Shown: positions 1 to 11,699 of the stretch, one piece after another | Position numbering within the stretch: position 1 is the first letter of the stretch | Layout: every line of letters starts with the position of its first letter | Assembly: GCF_009827335.1 (NCBI RefSeq) | Contig: NZ_WTYH01000001.1 | Span: 1,364,001 to 1,428,000, forward strand | Length of the DNA stretch: 64,000 nt | From: Aurantiacibacter arachoides | Lineage (GTDB): Bacteria > Pseudomonadota > Alphaproteobacteria > Sphingomonadales > Sphingomonadaceae | Direction: 5' to 3' | Translations under genes and position numbers: made by a program | Notes under the pieces: generated by a model | Databases searched by the model: none | Told to the model about the DNA's origin: nothing | What the model saw: the letters and a program-made list of their open reading frames with translations, nothing else

Positions 1-1229
1 TCGGCATCATCGGGCAGGAACTGGGCCGCCAGCGGCACGGGATCGAACTGATCGCCAGCGAGAATATCGCCAGTCCCGCCGTGCTCGAAGCCTGCGGCAG
101 CGTTTTCACGAACAAGTATGCCGAGGGCTATCCAGGCAAGCGATATTACGGCGGCTGCGAGTTCGCCGACGCGGTCGAGACGCTTGCGATCGAGCGAGCC
201 AGGCAGTTGTTCGGTTGCCAGTTCGCCAACGTCCAGCCCAACAGCGGCAGCCAGATGAACCAGGCGGTGTTCCTCGCCCTGCTCAATCCCGGCGATACCT
301 TCATGGGCCTCGACCTTGCCAGCGGTGGTCATCTGACCCACGGTTCGCCGGTGAACATGAGCGGCAAGTGGTTCAATGTCGTGCCCTATGGCGTGCGGCG
401 CGACGACTGCCTGATCGACATGGCAGAGGTCCGCCGCCTCGCCAAGGAACACAAGCCCAAACTCATCATCTGCGGCGGTACCGCCTATCCCCGTCTGTGG
501 GATTTCGCCGAATTCCGCAGCATCGCGGACGAGGTTGGCGCCGTGCTGCTGGCGGACATGTCGCATTTCTCGGGCCTCGTGGCGGGCCATGCCCATCCCT
601 CGCCCTTCCCCCATGCGCATATCGTCACCAGCACCACGCACAAAAGCCTTCGCGGGCCGCGCTCGGGCATCATCCTGTGGAATGACGAGCAGTTTACCAA
701 GCCGCTCAACATGGCGATTTTTCCGGGGCTTCAGGGCGGCCCCCTGATGCACACCATTGCCGGCAAGGCCGTAGCATTCGGCGAGGCACTGCGGCCCGAA
801 TTCCGCACCTATGCCGCCGCCATCGTGGAAAATGCCAAGGCGCTGGCCAGCAGCCTGCAGGAGCATGGGTTGAGCGTCGTTTCCGGCGGCACCGACAACC
901 ACCTCGTGCTGCTCGACCTGACCGCGGTCGACGTGACGGGCAAGGCCGCGGAAAAGGGTCTCGACCGCGCCTTGCTGACCACCAACAAGAACGCCATCCC
1001 CTTCGACCCGCGCTCCCCCTTCGTCACCAGCGGCGTTCGTCTGGGTACCCCGGCCGGAACCACGCGCGGTTTCGGAGTGGCCGAGTTCCGCCGGATCGGT
1101 GCCATGATTGCCGACGTTGTCTCAGGCATGAGCCGCAATGGCGATGATGGGGACGCCCAGGTGGAAGAGCGCGTGCGCCGTGAAGTCGGCGAGATGTGCG
1201 ACGCATTCCCCGTCTATCCCGGAAGGTAG
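1..1229 (+). CDS. glyA: Serine hydroxymethyltransferase, 5' end missing
   Basis: PLP enzyme converting serine and tetrahydrofolate to glycine and 5,10-methylene-THF in the cytoplasm. The reading frame is open from base 3, and the first visible residues include the LIASEN motif that lies near the start of the family, so only a short N-terminal piece is outside the window. The PLP-binding lysine is in the STTHKS motif (codon at 642-644). Glycine-rich NSGSQ and GGPLMH segments are also present. The gene ends in TAG at 1227-1229. It is followed after 8 bp by a small membrane-protein gene, then nrdR. A glyA-nrdR linkage is common in alphaproteobacteria. Any internal start such as the GTG at 81 is not the real one. 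Confidence 0.97.
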   Translation, partial: GIIGQELGRQRHGIELIASENIASPAVLEACGSVFTNKYAEGYPGKRYYGGCEFADAVETLAIERARQLFGCQFANVQPNSGSQMNQAVFLALLNPGDTFMGLDLASGGHLTHGSPVNMSGKWFNVVPYGVRRDDCLIDMAEVRRLAKEHKPKLIICGGTAYPRLWDFAEFRSIADEVGAVLLADMSHFSGLVAGHAHPSPFPHAHIVTSTTHKSLRGPRSGIILWNDEQFTKPLNMAIFPGLQGGPLMHTIAGKAVAFGEALRPEFRTYAAAIVENAKALASSLQEHGLSVVSGGTDNHLVLLDLTAVDVTGKAAEKGLDRALLTTNKNAIPFDPRSPFVTSGVRLGTPAGTTRGFGVAEFRRIGAMIADVVSGMSRNGDDGDAQVEERVRREVGEMCDAFPVYPGR

Positions 1230-1237
1230 TTGAAGCC

Positions 1238-1504
1238 ATGACCGATCCGTATCGCCCAGAACGCCCGGAAGACCGCCGCGAGGACCGTGCCGACCATGAC
1301 GGCATCGATCGCTACGTTCTCAAGGATGCCGTCGAGGAAGCCAAGGCCATGGGCCGCGGCGGGATGAGCCATCCCAGCACCAAACCGGTGCTGATCGGCG
1401 CCGGCGTGGGCGCGGTGGCGGCGGGCATCCTGCCCTTCGTCGCGTGGCCGGTCGGCCTGATCGCGGGCGCCGGTTTCATGCTCTACAAGCGCGTGCGCCC
1501 CTGA
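1238..1504 (+). CDS. Small membrane protein, 88 aa, unknown function
   Basis: No function recognised. The start chosen is the ATG at 1238 (MTDPYRPERP), 8 bp after glyA. The longer frame to 1196 would overlap glyA. The first 25 residues are very charged (many Arg, Asp and Glu). Residues about 47-85 form two hydrophobic, Gly/Ala-rich segments that look like a membrane hairpin, ending in a basic tail (YKRVRP). It sits between glyA and nrdR on the same strand with very short gaps, so it is probably co-transcribed with them. Confidence 0.72.
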   Translation: MTDPYRPERPEDRREDRADHDGIDRYVLKDAVEEAKAMGRGGMSHPSTKPVLIGAGVGAVAAGILPFVAWPVGLIAGAGFMLYKRVRP

Positions 1505-1510
1505 TCGTCC

Positions 1511-1996
1511 ATGCGATGCCCCTACTGCGCGCATGACGACAGCCAGGTAAAGGATTCGCGCCCCACCGAAGACAGTGCCGCCATCCGCCGCCGCCGCCAG
1601 TGCGAAGGGTGCGGCGCGCGCTTCACCACGTTCGAACGCGTGCAGCTGCGCGAGGTGACGGTGGTGAAATCGGGCGCCAACCCCCAGGAGGCGCGGCGCG
1701 AGCCCTTCGATCGGTTGAAGCTGGAACAGTCCGTCGCGCTGGCCTGTCGCAAGCGCGGAGTCGAACAGGAGCGGATCGACCGCCTGGTTTCCGGCATCCA
1801 GCGCCAGGTGGAAACCGCAGGTGACAGCGAGGTATCCTCGGCGCGCATTGGCGAACTGGTGATGGACGGGTTGAGGCAGATCGACAGCGTCGCCTACATC
1901 CGGTTCGCCAGCGTCTACCGCGACTTCTCCGAAGCCCGCGATTTCGAGGAATTTGCCAGTACGGTGAGAGATGTGGGGGACCTCGATCATGGCTGA
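1511..1996 (+). CDS. nrdR: Transcriptional repressor NrdR
   Basis: Nucleotide-sensing zinc-ribbon repressor of ribonucleotide reductase genes, 161 aa, typical family length. A zinc ribbon is formed by C3, C6, C31 and C34. An ATP-cone domain follows from about residue 47 to 140, ending with the family motif [11 protein letters not shown]. The gene starts 6 bp after the upstream small gene, and its last 8 bp overlap the start of the tRNA methyltransferase gene. No NrdR box was recognised in this window, so the targets are elsewhere. Confidence 0.97.
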   Translation: MRCPYCAHDDSQVKDSRPTEDSAAIRRRRQCEGCGARFTTFERVQLREVTVVKSGANPQEARREPFDRLKLEQSVALACRKRGVEQERIDRLVSGIQRQVETAGDSEVSSARIGELVMDGLRQIDSVAYIRFASVYRDFSEARDFEEFASTVRDVGDLDHG

Positions 1997-2723
1997 TGCG
2001 TCCCCGCCCGTGATCGTTCTCGTTCGCCCGCAGCTGGGTGAGAATATCGGCAAGGCGGCGCGGGCCATGCTCAACTTCGGGCTCACGGAGATGCGCCTCG
2101 TCGCCCCGCGTGACGGGTGGCCCAACCCCTCCGCCGGCCCGGCCGCTTCGGGTGCGGACATGGTTCTGGAAAGCGCGCGGGTGTTCGAAACCACGGCAGA
2201 CGCCGTTGCCGACTGCGCGCATGTCTATGCCACCACGGTGAGGAAGCGCGGCGTGACCAAGCCCGTCCTGACGCCCGAGACCGCCGCGCGCGAAGTGCCA
2301 TCGCAGCCGGGACGCAGCGCCTTCCTGTTCGGCCCGGAGCGATCGGGGTTGGAGACAGAGGACGTCGCGCTCGCCCGCACCATCGTCACCGCGCCGATCA
2401 ACCCGCAGTTCGGCTCGCTGAACCTCGCGCAGGCGGTGATCCTGGTTGCGTACGAGTTGTCCAAGCACGCCAACCTCGCCACGCCGACGGCGGAAGACCT
2501 GCTGCCCCCTGCCCCGCAGGCGGAGCTGGAGGGACTTATCGATCACCTCGAGCGGCTTCTGGAAGCCAAGAACTATTTCTATCCTGAAAGCCGCGCGCAG
2601 GCCACGCACCTCACCTTGCGCACCATGTTGACCAAGCCAGCATGGAACCATCTGGAGGTGCGCACGATGCGCGGCGTCCTCTCGGCCTTGGAAAAGCCAA
2701 TCCGGCACGAGGCAACGGACTGA
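1989..2723 (+). CDS. RNA methyltransferase of the TrmH/TrmJ (SPOUT) family
   Basis: SPOUT-fold S-adenosylmethionine-dependent RNA 2'-O-methyltransferase, probably a TrmJ-like enzyme acting on position 32 of tRNAs. The protein is 244 aa. Family motifs are the N-terminal NIGKAARAM segment, the GPERSGL cofactor-loop segment and LNLAQAV, which forms part of the trefoil knot. The C-terminal extension (about 160-244) is typical of TrmJ. The start is the ATG at 1989, overlapping the nrdR stop by 8 bp, which suggests translational coupling. The exact target (tRNA versus another RNA) is inferred from family resemblance only. Confidence 0.88.
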   Translation: MADASPPVIVLVRPQLGENIGKAARAMLNFGLTEMRLVAPRDGWPNPSAGPAASGADMVLESARVFETTADAVADCAHVYATTVRKRGVTKPVLTPETAAREVPSQPGRSAFLFGPERSGLETEDVALARTIVTAPINPQFGSLNLAQAVILVAYELSKHANLATPTAEDLLPPAPQAELEGLIDHLERLLEAKNYFYPESRAQATHLTLRTMLTKPAWNHLEVRTMRGVLSALEKPIRHEATD

Positions 2724-2789
2724 GTCAATCACGCTCTCCCCCGGCACGGCGATCCATGCTATGGCAGCGCCGCCACGGGAGAAACCACG

Positions 2790-3143
2790 ATGACGTTTCC
2801 TATCCTAGCCGCCGCCATGATTGCCCTCGTTTCCAGCTTGGCGAGCCTGCAAGACTCACCGCCGCAGGAAACGCAGCCACCCCTCGCCGTCTCACCGGCG
2901 CTCCCACCGGCCGAGGCAGATGAAGCGCCAGCGCCAGTCGAGGCCGAATCCGATCCGGGCGAGGAAGTCGTCTGCCGCACCGAGCGCATGACCGGCTCGC
3001 TGACCCGTCGCACCCGCACCTGCATGACCCGCAACGAATGGAACGGCGTGGAATCGCGGATGCGCGACCAGCATAACCGCATGACACGCAGCGCATCCGG
3101 CGGCCAGTGCATCCCCAGCGATCCGCAATCCGGGCGCTGTTGA
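2790..3143 (+). CDS. Secreted hypothetical protein, 117 aa
   Basis: No function recognised. The N-terminus ([20 protein letters not shown]) is a likely signal peptide. A Pro/Glu/Ala-rich spacer follows to about residue 60. The C-terminal half is conserved-looking and basic, with four cysteines (CRTER, TCMTR, GGQCIP and a C-terminal Cys), which fits a small disulfide-bonded periplasmic protein. It has its own gap of 66 bp after the methyltransferase gene and lies upstream of the rpsD promoter region. Confidence 0.7.
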   Translation: MTFPILAAAMIALVSSLASLQDSPPQETQPPLAVSPALPPAEADEAPAPVEAESDPGEEVVCRTERMTGSLTRRTRTCMTRNEWNGVESRMRDQHNRMTRSASGGQCIPSDPQSGRC

Positions 3144-3157
3144 ACATGGCCTTCTGC

Positions 3158-3185
3158 TTGACTTGAACGCACACGCCGCTATGTG
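3158..3185 (+). promoter_or_regulatory. Candidate promoter of rpsD
   Basis: TTGACT at 3158-3163 and TATGTG at 3180-3185 are separated by 16 bp, a good match to housekeeping alphaproteobacterial promoters. Transcription from here would leave a leader of about 140 nt before the rpsD ATG at 3334. The leader is GC-rich and could fold, but no known riboswitch or S4 operator was recognised. Confidence 0.5.
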
Positions 3186-3333
3186 CGCGCCTTCGCGACA
3201 ATTGGCTCCGCACCCCGGTGAAGCGGTGGCCGCGTCCGGCATAAAAGGCCGGGCGGTGCGATACCGGGTTCAAGCCTCGGCTCCAGTTCATGGTGGATTG
3301 GGGGGCAAGGATAGCAAATCGAAGGAACGTCCC

Positions 3334-3948
3334 ATGACGAAGCGCACCAGCGCCAAGCATAAACTCGATCGCCGGATGGGTGAAAACATCTGGGGTCGTC
3401 CCAATTCCCCGGTCAACAAGCGTGCCTACGGCCCCGGCCAGCACGGCCAGCGCCGCAAAGGCAAGATGTCCGACTTCGGCCTGCAGCTGCGCGCCAAGCA
3501 GAAGCTCAAGGGCTATTACGGCGACGTCACCGAAAAGCAGTTCAAGGCCACCTACAAGGCTGCTGCCGCCATGAAGGGCGACACCGGCATGAACCTGATC
3601 GGCCTGCTGGAGCGCCGGCTCGACATGATCGTCTACCGCGCCAAGTTCGCGCCGACGATCTTCGCCGCGCGCCAGATCGTCTCGCACGGCCACATCCGCG
3701 TCAACGGCGTGAAGTGCAACATCGCCAGCCGTCGCTGCGACGTGGGCGACGTGATCAGCCTGGGCGACAAGGCCAAGGAAATGGCGCTGGTGATCGAGGC
3801 GCAGAGCCTGCCCGAGCGTGATATTCCCGAGTACGTCGCCACCGACGGCAACGAAAAGGTGACCTTCGCCCGCGTGCCCACGCTCGACGAAGTGCCCTAC
3901 CCGGTGCAGATGGAACCGAACCTGGTGGTCGAGTTCTACTCGCGCTGA
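3334..3948 (+). CDS. rpsD: 30S ribosomal protein S4
   Basis: Primary 16S rRNA-binding protein of the small subunit, 204 aa, the usual length. The N-terminal domain begins [14 protein letters not shown], and the S4 RNA-binding domain lies around residues 95-155 ([23 protein letters not shown]). The start is the ATG at 3334 with a GAAGGAAC ribosome-binding site. The longer upstream frame is not needed. It is a single-gene unit here, not part of the alpha ribosomal operon, as in other alphaproteobacteria, and is followed by a strong terminator. Confidence 0.98.
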   Translation: MTKRTSAKHKLDRRMGENIWGRPNSPVNKRAYGPGQHGQRRKGKMSDFGLQLRAKQKLKGYYGDVTEKQFKATYKAAAAMKGDTGMNLIGLLERRLDMIVYRAKFAPTIFAARQIVSHGHIRVNGVKCNIASRRCDVGDVISLGDKAKEMALVIEAQSLPERDIPEYVATDGNEKVTFARVPTLDEVPYPVQMEPNLVVEFYSR

Positions 3949-3974
3949 TCGGTCTTTACGGAAACGAACAACGA

Positions 3975-4003
3975 AGGCGGCCCCGCGGGGTCGCCTTTTT
4001 TGT
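3975..4003 (+). terminator. Rho-independent terminator of rpsD
   Basis: GC-rich inverted repeat GGCGGCCCC / GGGGTCGCC with a GC tip, followed by a run of six T. It lies 27 bp after the rpsD stop. Confidence 0.88.
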
Positions 4004-4267
4004 TTGTGCTCAAGGGTATGGCTGGAACCGAGAGGCTTTTCGCGCGTCGCCGATTAAGGATGCGACAGTATCGTTACATAACCCGAAATCGCCGTGGCTA
4101 ATGGTACGATGCGCAGCCGCTTGCCCAGGCATTTGCGGGGCGCATCGGGGCAGGCTTTCTCGATTCGGCGGGCACGTTCGTCCCTTACCGCGGCACGATC
4201 CTGGAGATTCGCCAAAAGCCGGCAGCCATGACTGACGAGACCGCCGCCTGAGCGGGTCAACCGGTTG
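4004..4267. other. Intergenic stretch between convergent rpsD and tgt
   Basis: About 260 bp with no convincing gene. On the minus strand the frame continues open past the tgt stop to 4054 and could encode a Cys-containing basic tail (KACPDAPRKCLGKRLR). It lacks a clear ATG or ribosome-binding site, so it is not called as a gene. Confidence 0.4.
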
Positions 4268-6048
<1,781 letters not shown>

Positions 6049-6147
6049 AGCAATTGCGACTTTCGTTGGGGGGTAGGATGTCTGGAATTACCGAGACGCC
6101 CTGCGGTTCCAATGTTTCGCATTGCTGTTAGATTAATACGGATAGAG

Positions 6148-6160
6148 CGTTCGACGAACG
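6148..6160. repeat. Short perfect inverted repeat after the exporter genes
   Basis: CGTTCG-A-CGAACG lies directly behind the stop codon of the permease gene. There is no T-run, so it is a weak or Rho-dependent end signal at best. Confidence 0.35.
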
Positions 6161-6928
6161 TCATTCCCTGAGCCGCCAACCGCTTTTGAAGATCCATCCG
6201 ATGACGCCAACGCAGACCAGCAGAAAGGCCATCGTCGCCCCCAGCGAAAGGCCGATCGGGAAGTCGGACGTGCCGAGGAACGTCCAGCGCAATCCGTTGA
6301 CCAGATAGACCACCGGGTTGAAGAGCGCGACGGTGCGCCAGGGTTCGGCCAGATCCGAAATCGAGTAGAACGTGCCGCCCAGGAACGTGAGCGGCATGAG
6401 CACGAGCAACGGGATGATCTGTAGCTTTTCGAACCCGTTCGCCCACAAGCCGATGATGAAACCCAGCAGGGAGAAGCTGGCTGCCACCAGCAGGATATAG
6501 AAGAACGCCAGCACGGGGTGGACGATCTGGTAGTCGACGATGACCGCCGCGGTGCCGAGGATCACCGCAGCAAGGATCAGCGATTTCACCGCTGCCGCTC
6601 CGACGAACCCGATCAGCGTTTCCGCCACACCCACGGGCGCCGACAGTAGTTCATATATGGCCCCGGTGAACTTGGGCATGTAGATGCCGAAGCTGGCGTT
6701 GCTGGTGCTTTCCGTCAGCAGTGTGAGCATCAGCAGCCCGGGCACGATAAAGTTGGCATATGAAACGCCGCCAGGCAGCGCCATGCGTCCGCCAATCGCC
6801 GCGCCGAAAACGACCAGATAGAGCGAGGTCGTGATGACCGGCGCCAGGATCGAGCCAAAGGCGGTACGGAACATCCGCATCAGTTCGTTGCGGAAGATGG
6901 CGAAAGCGCCGCGCAGGTTGAGGGTCAT
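6161..6928 (-). CDS. ABC-2 type exporter permease (YadH-like)
   Basis: Inner-membrane permease of an ABC exporter, 255 aa with six predicted membrane segments, matching the ABC-2 family length. The N-terminal amphipathic stretch (FRNELMRMFRT) precedes TM1. The conserved region around PLTFLGGTFYSISDLAEPW before the last helices matches the ABC-2 signature. It overlaps the ATPase gene by 4 bp (ATGA), so the two are translationally coupled and form one exporter. The pair resembles E. coli YadG/YadH. The substrate is unknown. Confidence 0.9.
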   Translation of the reverse strand: MTLNLRGAFAIFRNELMRMFRTAFGSILAPVITTSLYLVVFGAAIGGRMALPGGVSYANFIVPGLLMLTLLTESTSNASFGIYMPKFTGAIYELLSAPVGVAETLIGFVGAAAVKSLILAAVILGTAAVIVDYQIVHPVLAFFYILLVAASFSLLGFIIGLWANGFEKLQIIPLLVLMPLTFLGGTFYSISDLAEPWRTVALFNPVVYLVNGLRWTFLGTSDFPIGLSLGATMAFLLVCVGVIGWIFKSGWRLRE

Positions 6929-7878
6929 GCCGCAGCCTCCTCCCCTTGCCGATCTTCGACGAGGTCGACGAAAATATCCTCCAGCGTGGAATCGCGGGTA
7001 TCGAACTCGGTGAACACGATACCCTCGCGAGCCATGATCTGCGCCAGTTCCGCCACCTCGCGCTTGCCCTTGCCGGTGCCGTCGCCGCCGCGATAGACGA
7101 GGCGGGTGCCCTCCCCTTCGAGATGCAGCGGGTAGGATGCAAGCACGGGCGGCACCGCGTCCAGCGGACGGGGCAGGGTGAAATGTGCTTCGGTGCGGCC
7201 GAGCTTGGCCATGATGGCGTTCTTGTCATCCACCAGCAGGATTTTCCCCTTGTTTATGACGCCAACCCGGTCGGCCATTTCCTCTGCCTCTTCGATGTAA
7301 TGGGTGGTGAGGATGATGGTGACGCCCTGCCCGCGCAGAATGTCGATCTGGCGCCACATATCGCGCCGCAGTTCCACGTCGACACCCGCCGTAGGCTCGT
7401 CAAGGAACAGCAGTTCGGGTTCGTGGGAGAGCGCCTTGGCGATCATCACCCGGCGCTTCATCCCGCCCGACAGCTCGCGTATCTGCGCATCGCGCTTGTC
7501 CCACAGGCTGAGGCTGCGCAGCACCTCCTCGATCCGCGCCTCGTCCGCCGGAAGGCCGAACATGCCGCGCGAGTACCGCACCTGGCGGATCACCTTGTCG
7601 AACATGTCGAAGCTGAGTTCCTGCGGAACCAGACCGATCTTGCGGCGCGCACGCTTCCAGTTCTGGCGGATGTCCTCGCCAAACGCATGGATGGTGCCGC
7701 CGGTGGGGTTCACCAGCCCGCACACGGCGCCGATCAGCGTGGTCTTGCCCGCACCGTTGGGGCCGAGCAGCGCGAAGATCTCGCCGCGACGGATGGTAAG
7801 GTCGACACCGCCGAGCGCCTGCACGCCGCCCTTGTAGGTCTTTTCGAGACCGCGGATTTCCAGAATGGGTTCGTTCAT
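6925..7878 (-). CDS. ABC transporter ATP-binding protein (YadG-like)
   Basis: ATPase of the exporter pair, 317 aa from the ATG at 7878 ([10 protein letters not shown]). The longer frame would add a poor N-terminus. Walker [10 protein letters not shown] is at residues 39-47, the Q-loop at VPQE, signature LSGGM at 136-140 and Walker B LLFLDEP at about 158-164. The H-loop is in TTHYIEE. A C-terminal regulatory region of about 90 residues is typical of the drug/NodI-like subfamily. Substrate unknown. Confidence 0.93.
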   Translation of the reverse strand: MNEPILEIRGLEKTYKGGVQALGGVDLTIRRGEIFALLGPNGAGKTTLIGAVCGLVNPTGGTIHAFGEDIRQNWKRARRKIGLVPQELSFDMFDKVIRQVRYSRGMFGLPADEARIEEVLRSLSLWDKRDAQIRELSGGMKRRVMIAKALSHEPELLFLDEPTAGVDVELRRDMWRQIDILRGQGVTIILTTHYIEEAEEMADRVGVINKGKILLVDDKNAIMAKLGRTEAHFTLPRPLDAVPPVLASYPLHLEGEGTRLVYRGGDGTGKGKREVAELAQIMAREGIVFTEFDTRDSTLEDIFVDLVEDRQGEEAAA

Positions 7879-8027
7879 GCAACGGGAATTGGCCACATGA
7901 CCGCGTTTTGCAAGCGTCGGGCGAGGGGTAATCCCTTGCTGGCTAGGCCAGCCAGGACCGTACGGCCATCGCACAGCGCGTATCAACTGCCTGAGAACGC
8001 TGTGACTTCACGATCGTCCAGCGCCCG

Positions 8028-9077
8028 TCAGCACGGCTTCCGCTCCGGCAGCAGCAGGGATGAATCCCCGTAGGAATAGAACCGATAGCCTTCTGCGATC
8101 GCATAAGCATAGGCGGCCATCATCCGTTCGCGCCCCATCAGCGCGCTGACGAGCATCATTAGCGTCGATTTCGGCAGATGAAAATTGGTCATCAGCCCGT
8201 CCACCGCGCGGAACCGGTAACCGGGTGTGATGAAAATGGCGGTATCGCCGGCAAACGGCTGAACCGTCCCCTCCGCGTCCGCCGCACTTTCGAGCAAGCG
8301 CAGGCTCGTGGTGCCCACGGCGATTACCCGCCCACCGCCCGCACGCGCCTGATTGAGGCGGTCAGCCGCTTCCGGGCTGATGCTGCCCCACTCGGCGTGC
8401 ATGGCGTGGTCGTCCGTGTCCTCTGCCTTGACGGGCAGGAATGTGCCTGCGCCGACGTGGAGTGTCAGCGTTTCGGTGCCGACACCGCGCGCTGCCAGCG
8501 CCGCCATAAGGTCTGGTGTGAAATGCAGCGCCGCCGTGGGCGCAGCCACGGCGCCGTCCTTGCTGGCGAACATCGTCTGGTAATCGGCGCGGTCGCGTTC
8601 ATCGGTGGGGCGTTTGCCGGCGATGTAGGGCGGCAACGGCATGCGCCCCGCCCGCTCCAGCAGCACTTCGACCGGCTCTTCCCCCGCGAACGCAAGGGTG
8701 AACGAACCGTCGGAATGCCGCGCCTCGGCAATCGCGCTGACATCCGCACCGAATTCGATGCGGTCGCCCTCCCTCAGGCGCTTGGCATTGCGGATGAAAG
8801 CCTGCCAGCGGCGCAGGTCGATGCGCTTGTGCAGCGTCGCCCCGATGCGCGCTTCCCCCCGCATTCCTTCGAGTTGCGCAGGGATGACGCGGGTGTCGTT
8901 GAAGACCAGCACGTCGCCGGGTTCGAGCAAGCCCGGCAGATCGCGAACGATGGCGTCGGCAAAGGGTTCATCCCCGCGCACCACCAGCATTTGCGCTGCG
9001 TCGCGCGGTGCGACGGGGCGCAGCGCGATGCATTCCGGCGGCAAATCGAAATCGAACAGGTCGACCTTCACGGGCAC
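8028..9077 (-). CDS. queA: S-adenosylmethionine:tRNA ribosyltransferase-isomerase
   Basis: Transfers and isomerises the ribosyl group of SAM to preQ1-tRNA, giving epoxyqueuosine. The protein is 349 aa, typical length, starting [13 protein letters not shown]. Conserved segments are [34 protein letters not shown] and NFHLPKSTL. It is the last gene of a minus-strand run with the cyclophilin gene 21 bp upstream, and works in the same pathway as tgt. Confidence 0.97.
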   Translation of the reverse strand: MPVKVDLFDFDLPPECIALRPVAPRDAAQMLVVRGDEPFADAIVRDLPGLLEPGDVLVFNDTRVIPAQLEGMRGEARIGATLHKRIDLRRWQAFIRNAKRLREGDRIEFGADVSAIAEARHSDGSFTLAFAGEEPVEVLLERAGRMPLPPYIAGKRPTDERDRADYQTMFASKDGAVAAPTAALHFTPDLMAALAARGVGTETLTLHVGAGTFLPVKAEDTDDHAMHAEWGSISPEAADRLNQARAGGGRVIAVGTTSLRLLESAADAEGTVQPFAGDTAIFITPGYRFRAVDGLMTNFHLPKSTLMMLVSALMGRERMMAAYAYAIAEGYRFYSYGDSSLLLPERKPC

Positions 9078-9098
9078 CCCTCCCCGGTGAGGGCTGCG

Positions 9099-9800
9099 TT
9101 ACTCGCCAGTGGGCGCGTTCAGCATGTCGAGCGTGATACGCTCGGCCGGTTGGACCGCCTGCGGCATCGCCTGGGGCAGGCCATCGGCAGCAATCGAGGC
9201 CTGCAGGATGCGCGTCGGATCGCTGGGCGGTTCGCCACGATTGACCGCATCGACCGCGGCCATGTTGCTGATCACGCGGCCGAAGTTGGTATAGTTCCGG
9301 TCGAGCGCAAAGCGCGGGTAGAAGACGATGAAGAACTGGCTGTTCGCCGAATCCTCGCTCTGCGCGCGGGCCATGGAGACCGTGCCGCGAACGTGGGGCA
9401 GGAAGTTGAACTCCTCCTCCATGTCCGGCAGGGGCGAGCCGCCCTGGCCGGTGCCGGTCGGATCGCCGGTCTGCGCCATGAAGCCGTCGATCACGCGGTG
9501 GAACGGGTTGCCGTTGTAAAAACCTTGCCGGGCCAGCGTCTTGATCCGCTCGACATGGTTGGGCGCCCACTCGGGCATCAGGCGGATCGCCACGCGTTCC
9601 CCGCTCGAAAGGTCGAGCAGCAGGATGTTTTCCAGATCCTCGTTGACGTTGAAATTCACCGTCAGGGGAATTTGCTGCGCCTGGGCGTTGGCGGCCTCCG
9701 TGGTATCCAGCGCCGGAGTAAGCGCGGTATCCTGCGCAAGGGCGGGCGCGGAAAGCGAAAGCGTTGCAGCAAGAGCCGCGGCAAAGGTGGAGCGGAGCAT
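9099..9800 (-). CDS. Exported cyclophilin-type peptidyl-prolyl isomerase
   Basis: Periplasmic prolyl isomerase, 233 aa from the ATG at 9800. A signal peptide (MLRSTFAAALAATLSLSAPALA) with an ALA-Q cleavage site is followed by a linker of about 45 residues and the cyclophilin domain. Family motifs visible are NPFHRVIDGFMAQTGDPTG (with the catalytic Arg in FHRV), QFFIV and the NFGRVI loop. Neighbours queA and coaD are unrelated housekeeping genes on the same strand. Confidence 0.92.
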   Translation of the reverse strand: MLRSTFAAALAATLSLSAPALAQDTALTPALDTTEAANAQAQQIPLTVNFNVNEDLENILLLDLSSGERVAIRLMPEWAPNHVERIKTLARQGFYNGNPFHRVIDGFMAQTGDPTGTGQGGSPLPDMEEEFNFLPHVRGTVSMARAQSEDSANSQFFIVFYPRFALDRNYTNFGRVISNMAAVDAVNRGEPPSDPTRILQASIAADGLPQAMPQAVQPAERITLDMLNAPTGE

Positions 9801-9891
9801 TCGTGGATCCGGAATGGTTCGGTTGTGATCGCCGCCTTTACGGACGGGCGGCTGACAGTTCAATGAACATGTTGCCGCGCACGGCCGCCGG

Positions 9892-10407
9892 TCAGAACTC
9901 GCCCTTGCGCCCGATCTTCGTTACGCGGGCATCCACCTCGGCCTTCACCTCCGCGCTGACGAACGGCGCTATATCGCCGCCGTAAAGGGCGATTTCCTTG
10001 ACCAGTTTGCTGGCGATGGGTTGCAGCGCGGTGTCGGCCATCAGGAAAACCGTTTCGACCCGGTCGTTCAACTGCTGGTTCATCCCGGCCATCTGGTATT
10101 CGTATTCGAAGTCGGCAACGGCCCGCAGCCCGCGAATGATGACGCTGGCGCCGCATTTTTCGGCAAAGGTCATAAGCAGGGCATCGAACCCGACGATCTC
10201 GACGTTATCCAGCCCGAGGCGCGCGGTCTCGCCGCGCATCATGTCCAGCCGCTCATCAGTGGAAAACATCGCGGTCTTGCTGGGATTGGTGGTGACGCCG
10301 ACAATCAGCCGGTCCACCAGCTTGGCGCCCCGCCGGATGATGTCGGCATGGCCGAGCGTCACGGGATCGAAGGTGCCGGGGTAAAGGCCGATGCGTTCCA
10401 CGCTCAC
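9892..10407 (-). CDS. coaD: Phosphopantetheine adenylyltransferase
   Basis: Fourth step of CoA synthesis (4'-phosphopantetheine + ATP to dephospho-CoA). The protein is 171 aa. The nucleotidyltransferase T/HxGH motif is at residues about 15-18 (VTLGHADI after YPGTFDP). The second ATP motif is close to IASKLVKE, in the position of ISSxxxR. The start overlaps the ispA stop by 4 bp, so it is coupled to ispA. Confidence 0.96.
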   Translation of the reverse strand: MSVERIGLYPGTFDPVTLGHADIIRRGAKLVDRLIVGVTTNPSKTAMFSTDERLDMMRGETARLGLDNVEIVGFDALLMTFAEKCGASVIIRGLRAVADFEYEYQMAGMNQQLNDRVETVFLMADTALQPIASKLVKEIALYGGDIAPFVSAEVKAEVDARVTKIGRKGEF

Positions 10408-11315
10408 CGATCCCTCTCGACGATGAACCGCGCCAACGCGCGCAGCAGGTCGGCTTCCTCACCATATTGCACGAGGTGGCCGATGGCCTGTTCGCTCAGG
10501 GCATGGGCCTGCGCGCGGGCATCCTCCACGCCCATCAGACTGACAAAGGTGGCTTTGCCCGCCTCGGCGTCCTTGCGCAGCGCCTTGCCGGCCAGCGCCT
10601 CGTCCCCTTCTTCGTCGAGCAGGTCATCGGCGATCTGGAAGGCGAGGCCGATGTCACGGGCGTAGGCGCGCAGGTGGCCGCGCTGGTCTTCCGGCACGCG
10701 GGCGAGGATCGCACCCATTTCCACCGATGCGCCGAGCAAGGCGCCGGTCTTGAGTTGCTGGAGCCGAGTGACGGTGTGCAGGTCGAAATCCGCGCCGGCA
10801 CTCTCGGCGGCGATGTCCATAACCTGGCCGCCGGCCATGCCGTTGTGGCCACTGGCGCTGGCGAGCGCGTGGACGAGGTCGGCGCGGATCACCGGGTCGG
10901 TGCTGACGTGCTGGCTGGCGAGGATCTCGAACGCCAGCGCGTGCAGCGAATCGCCGGCGAGCACGGCAATCGCCTCGTCATACTGTTTGTGCAGCGTGGG
11001 CTTGCCGTGGCGCGTGTCGTCGTCGTCCATGCACGGCAGGTCGTCGTGGATCAGCGAGTAGACGTGGATCGCCTCCAGCGCGCAGCCCGCCAGCACGGCG
11101 GCATCGCGCTCGGCTCCATACATTTCGGCCACGGTCACCAGCAGCATCGGGCGCACCCGCTTGCCCCCGCCGATGGCGGCATAACGCATGGCCTCGACCA
11201 GCGTGGCGCGGGTATCGTCAGGCACTTCGAGCAGCGCGTCGAATGCGGCGTCCACCTCACCCTGCACACGGGCCAAGCCGCGGCCCAGAACGTCGTCGGC
11301 AAGCACGAGGCCCAT
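10404..11315 (-). CDS. ispA: Polyprenyl synthase, probably farnesyl diphosphate synthase
   Basis: Condenses IPP with allylic diphosphates, 303 aa. The first aspartate-rich motif is in HDDLPCMDDDD, the second in ADDLLDEEGD, with GGKRVRP at the IPP site. The bulky-residue pattern before the first motif and the short length fit a farnesyl or geranyl synthase rather than a long-chain one. It is preceded by xseB at a 4 bp gap, the common xseB-ispA order, and followed by coaD. Confidence 0.92.
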   Translation of the reverse strand: MGLVLADDVLGRGLARVQGEVDAAFDALLEVPDDTRATLVEAMRYAAIGGGKRVRPMLLVTVAEMYGAERDAAVLAGCALEAIHVYSLIHDDLPCMDDDDTRHGKPTLHKQYDEAIAVLAGDSLHALAFEILASQHVSTDPVIRADLVHALASASGHNGMAGGQVMDIAAESAGADFDLHTVTRLQQLKTGALLGASVEMGAILARVPEDQRGHLRAYARDIGLAFQIADDLLDEEGDEALAGKALRKDAEAGKATFVSLMGVEDARAQAHALSEQAIGHLVQYGEEADLLRALARFIVERDR

Positions 11316-11319
11316 TGCG

Positions 11320-11592
11320 TCAGTCCGCGTCGAAGGGTGCTATGCCGGTGGCGCGAACGCCGCCCTGCCCGTCCGGCCCGGCGACGATCTTCTCGATCCG
11401 CGCCTGCGCCGCGTCGAGCCGCGCCTGGCAATGGGCGCGCAATTTTTCGCCGCGTTCGTACAGCGCGATGGACTGGTCGAGCGGAACCTCCCCGCCCTCC
11501 AGATCGCGGACGACCTTTTCCAGCGCCTTCAGCGCATCTTCGAAGCTCATCGCGGCGATGTCGGTGGTATCCTCTGCCATGGTGCCAAGCAT
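11320..11592 (-). CDS. xseB: Exodeoxyribonuclease VII small subunit
   Basis: Small subunit of the nuclease that degrades single-stranded DNA, 90 aa from 11592 or 86 aa from the second methionine at 11580 (MAEDTTD). The second start has no stronger site, so the start is uncertain. The family core MSFEDALKALEKVVRDLEGGEVPLDQSI is recognisable (only a part is given here by name: SFEDALKALEKVV and GEVPLDQSI). It is the first gene of the minus-strand run and divergent from purL. Confidence 0.93.
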   Translation of the reverse strand: MLGTMAEDTTDIAAMSFEDALKALEKVVRDLEGGEVPLDQSIALYERGEKLRAHCQARLDAAQARIEKIVAGPDGQGGVRATGIAPFDAD

Positions 11593-11699
11593 TGGCGGCG
11601 CGCGGGCGCAGGGTCAAGCCGGGGGTGAGCGCCGGGGCGGGGGGAAATCGCGGCGTGCAGGGCTAGCGCCCCCTGCGCCCGCTCGCTAAAGCGCGAACC

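Noticed and set aside
4054..4267. Small gene after tgt on the minus strand
   Set aside because: No ATG or ribosome-binding site of its own; the open frame begins inside tgt.
8178..9866. 562-codon open frame on the plus strand
   Set aside because: Antisense to queA and the cyclophilin gene, with composition of a shadow frame.
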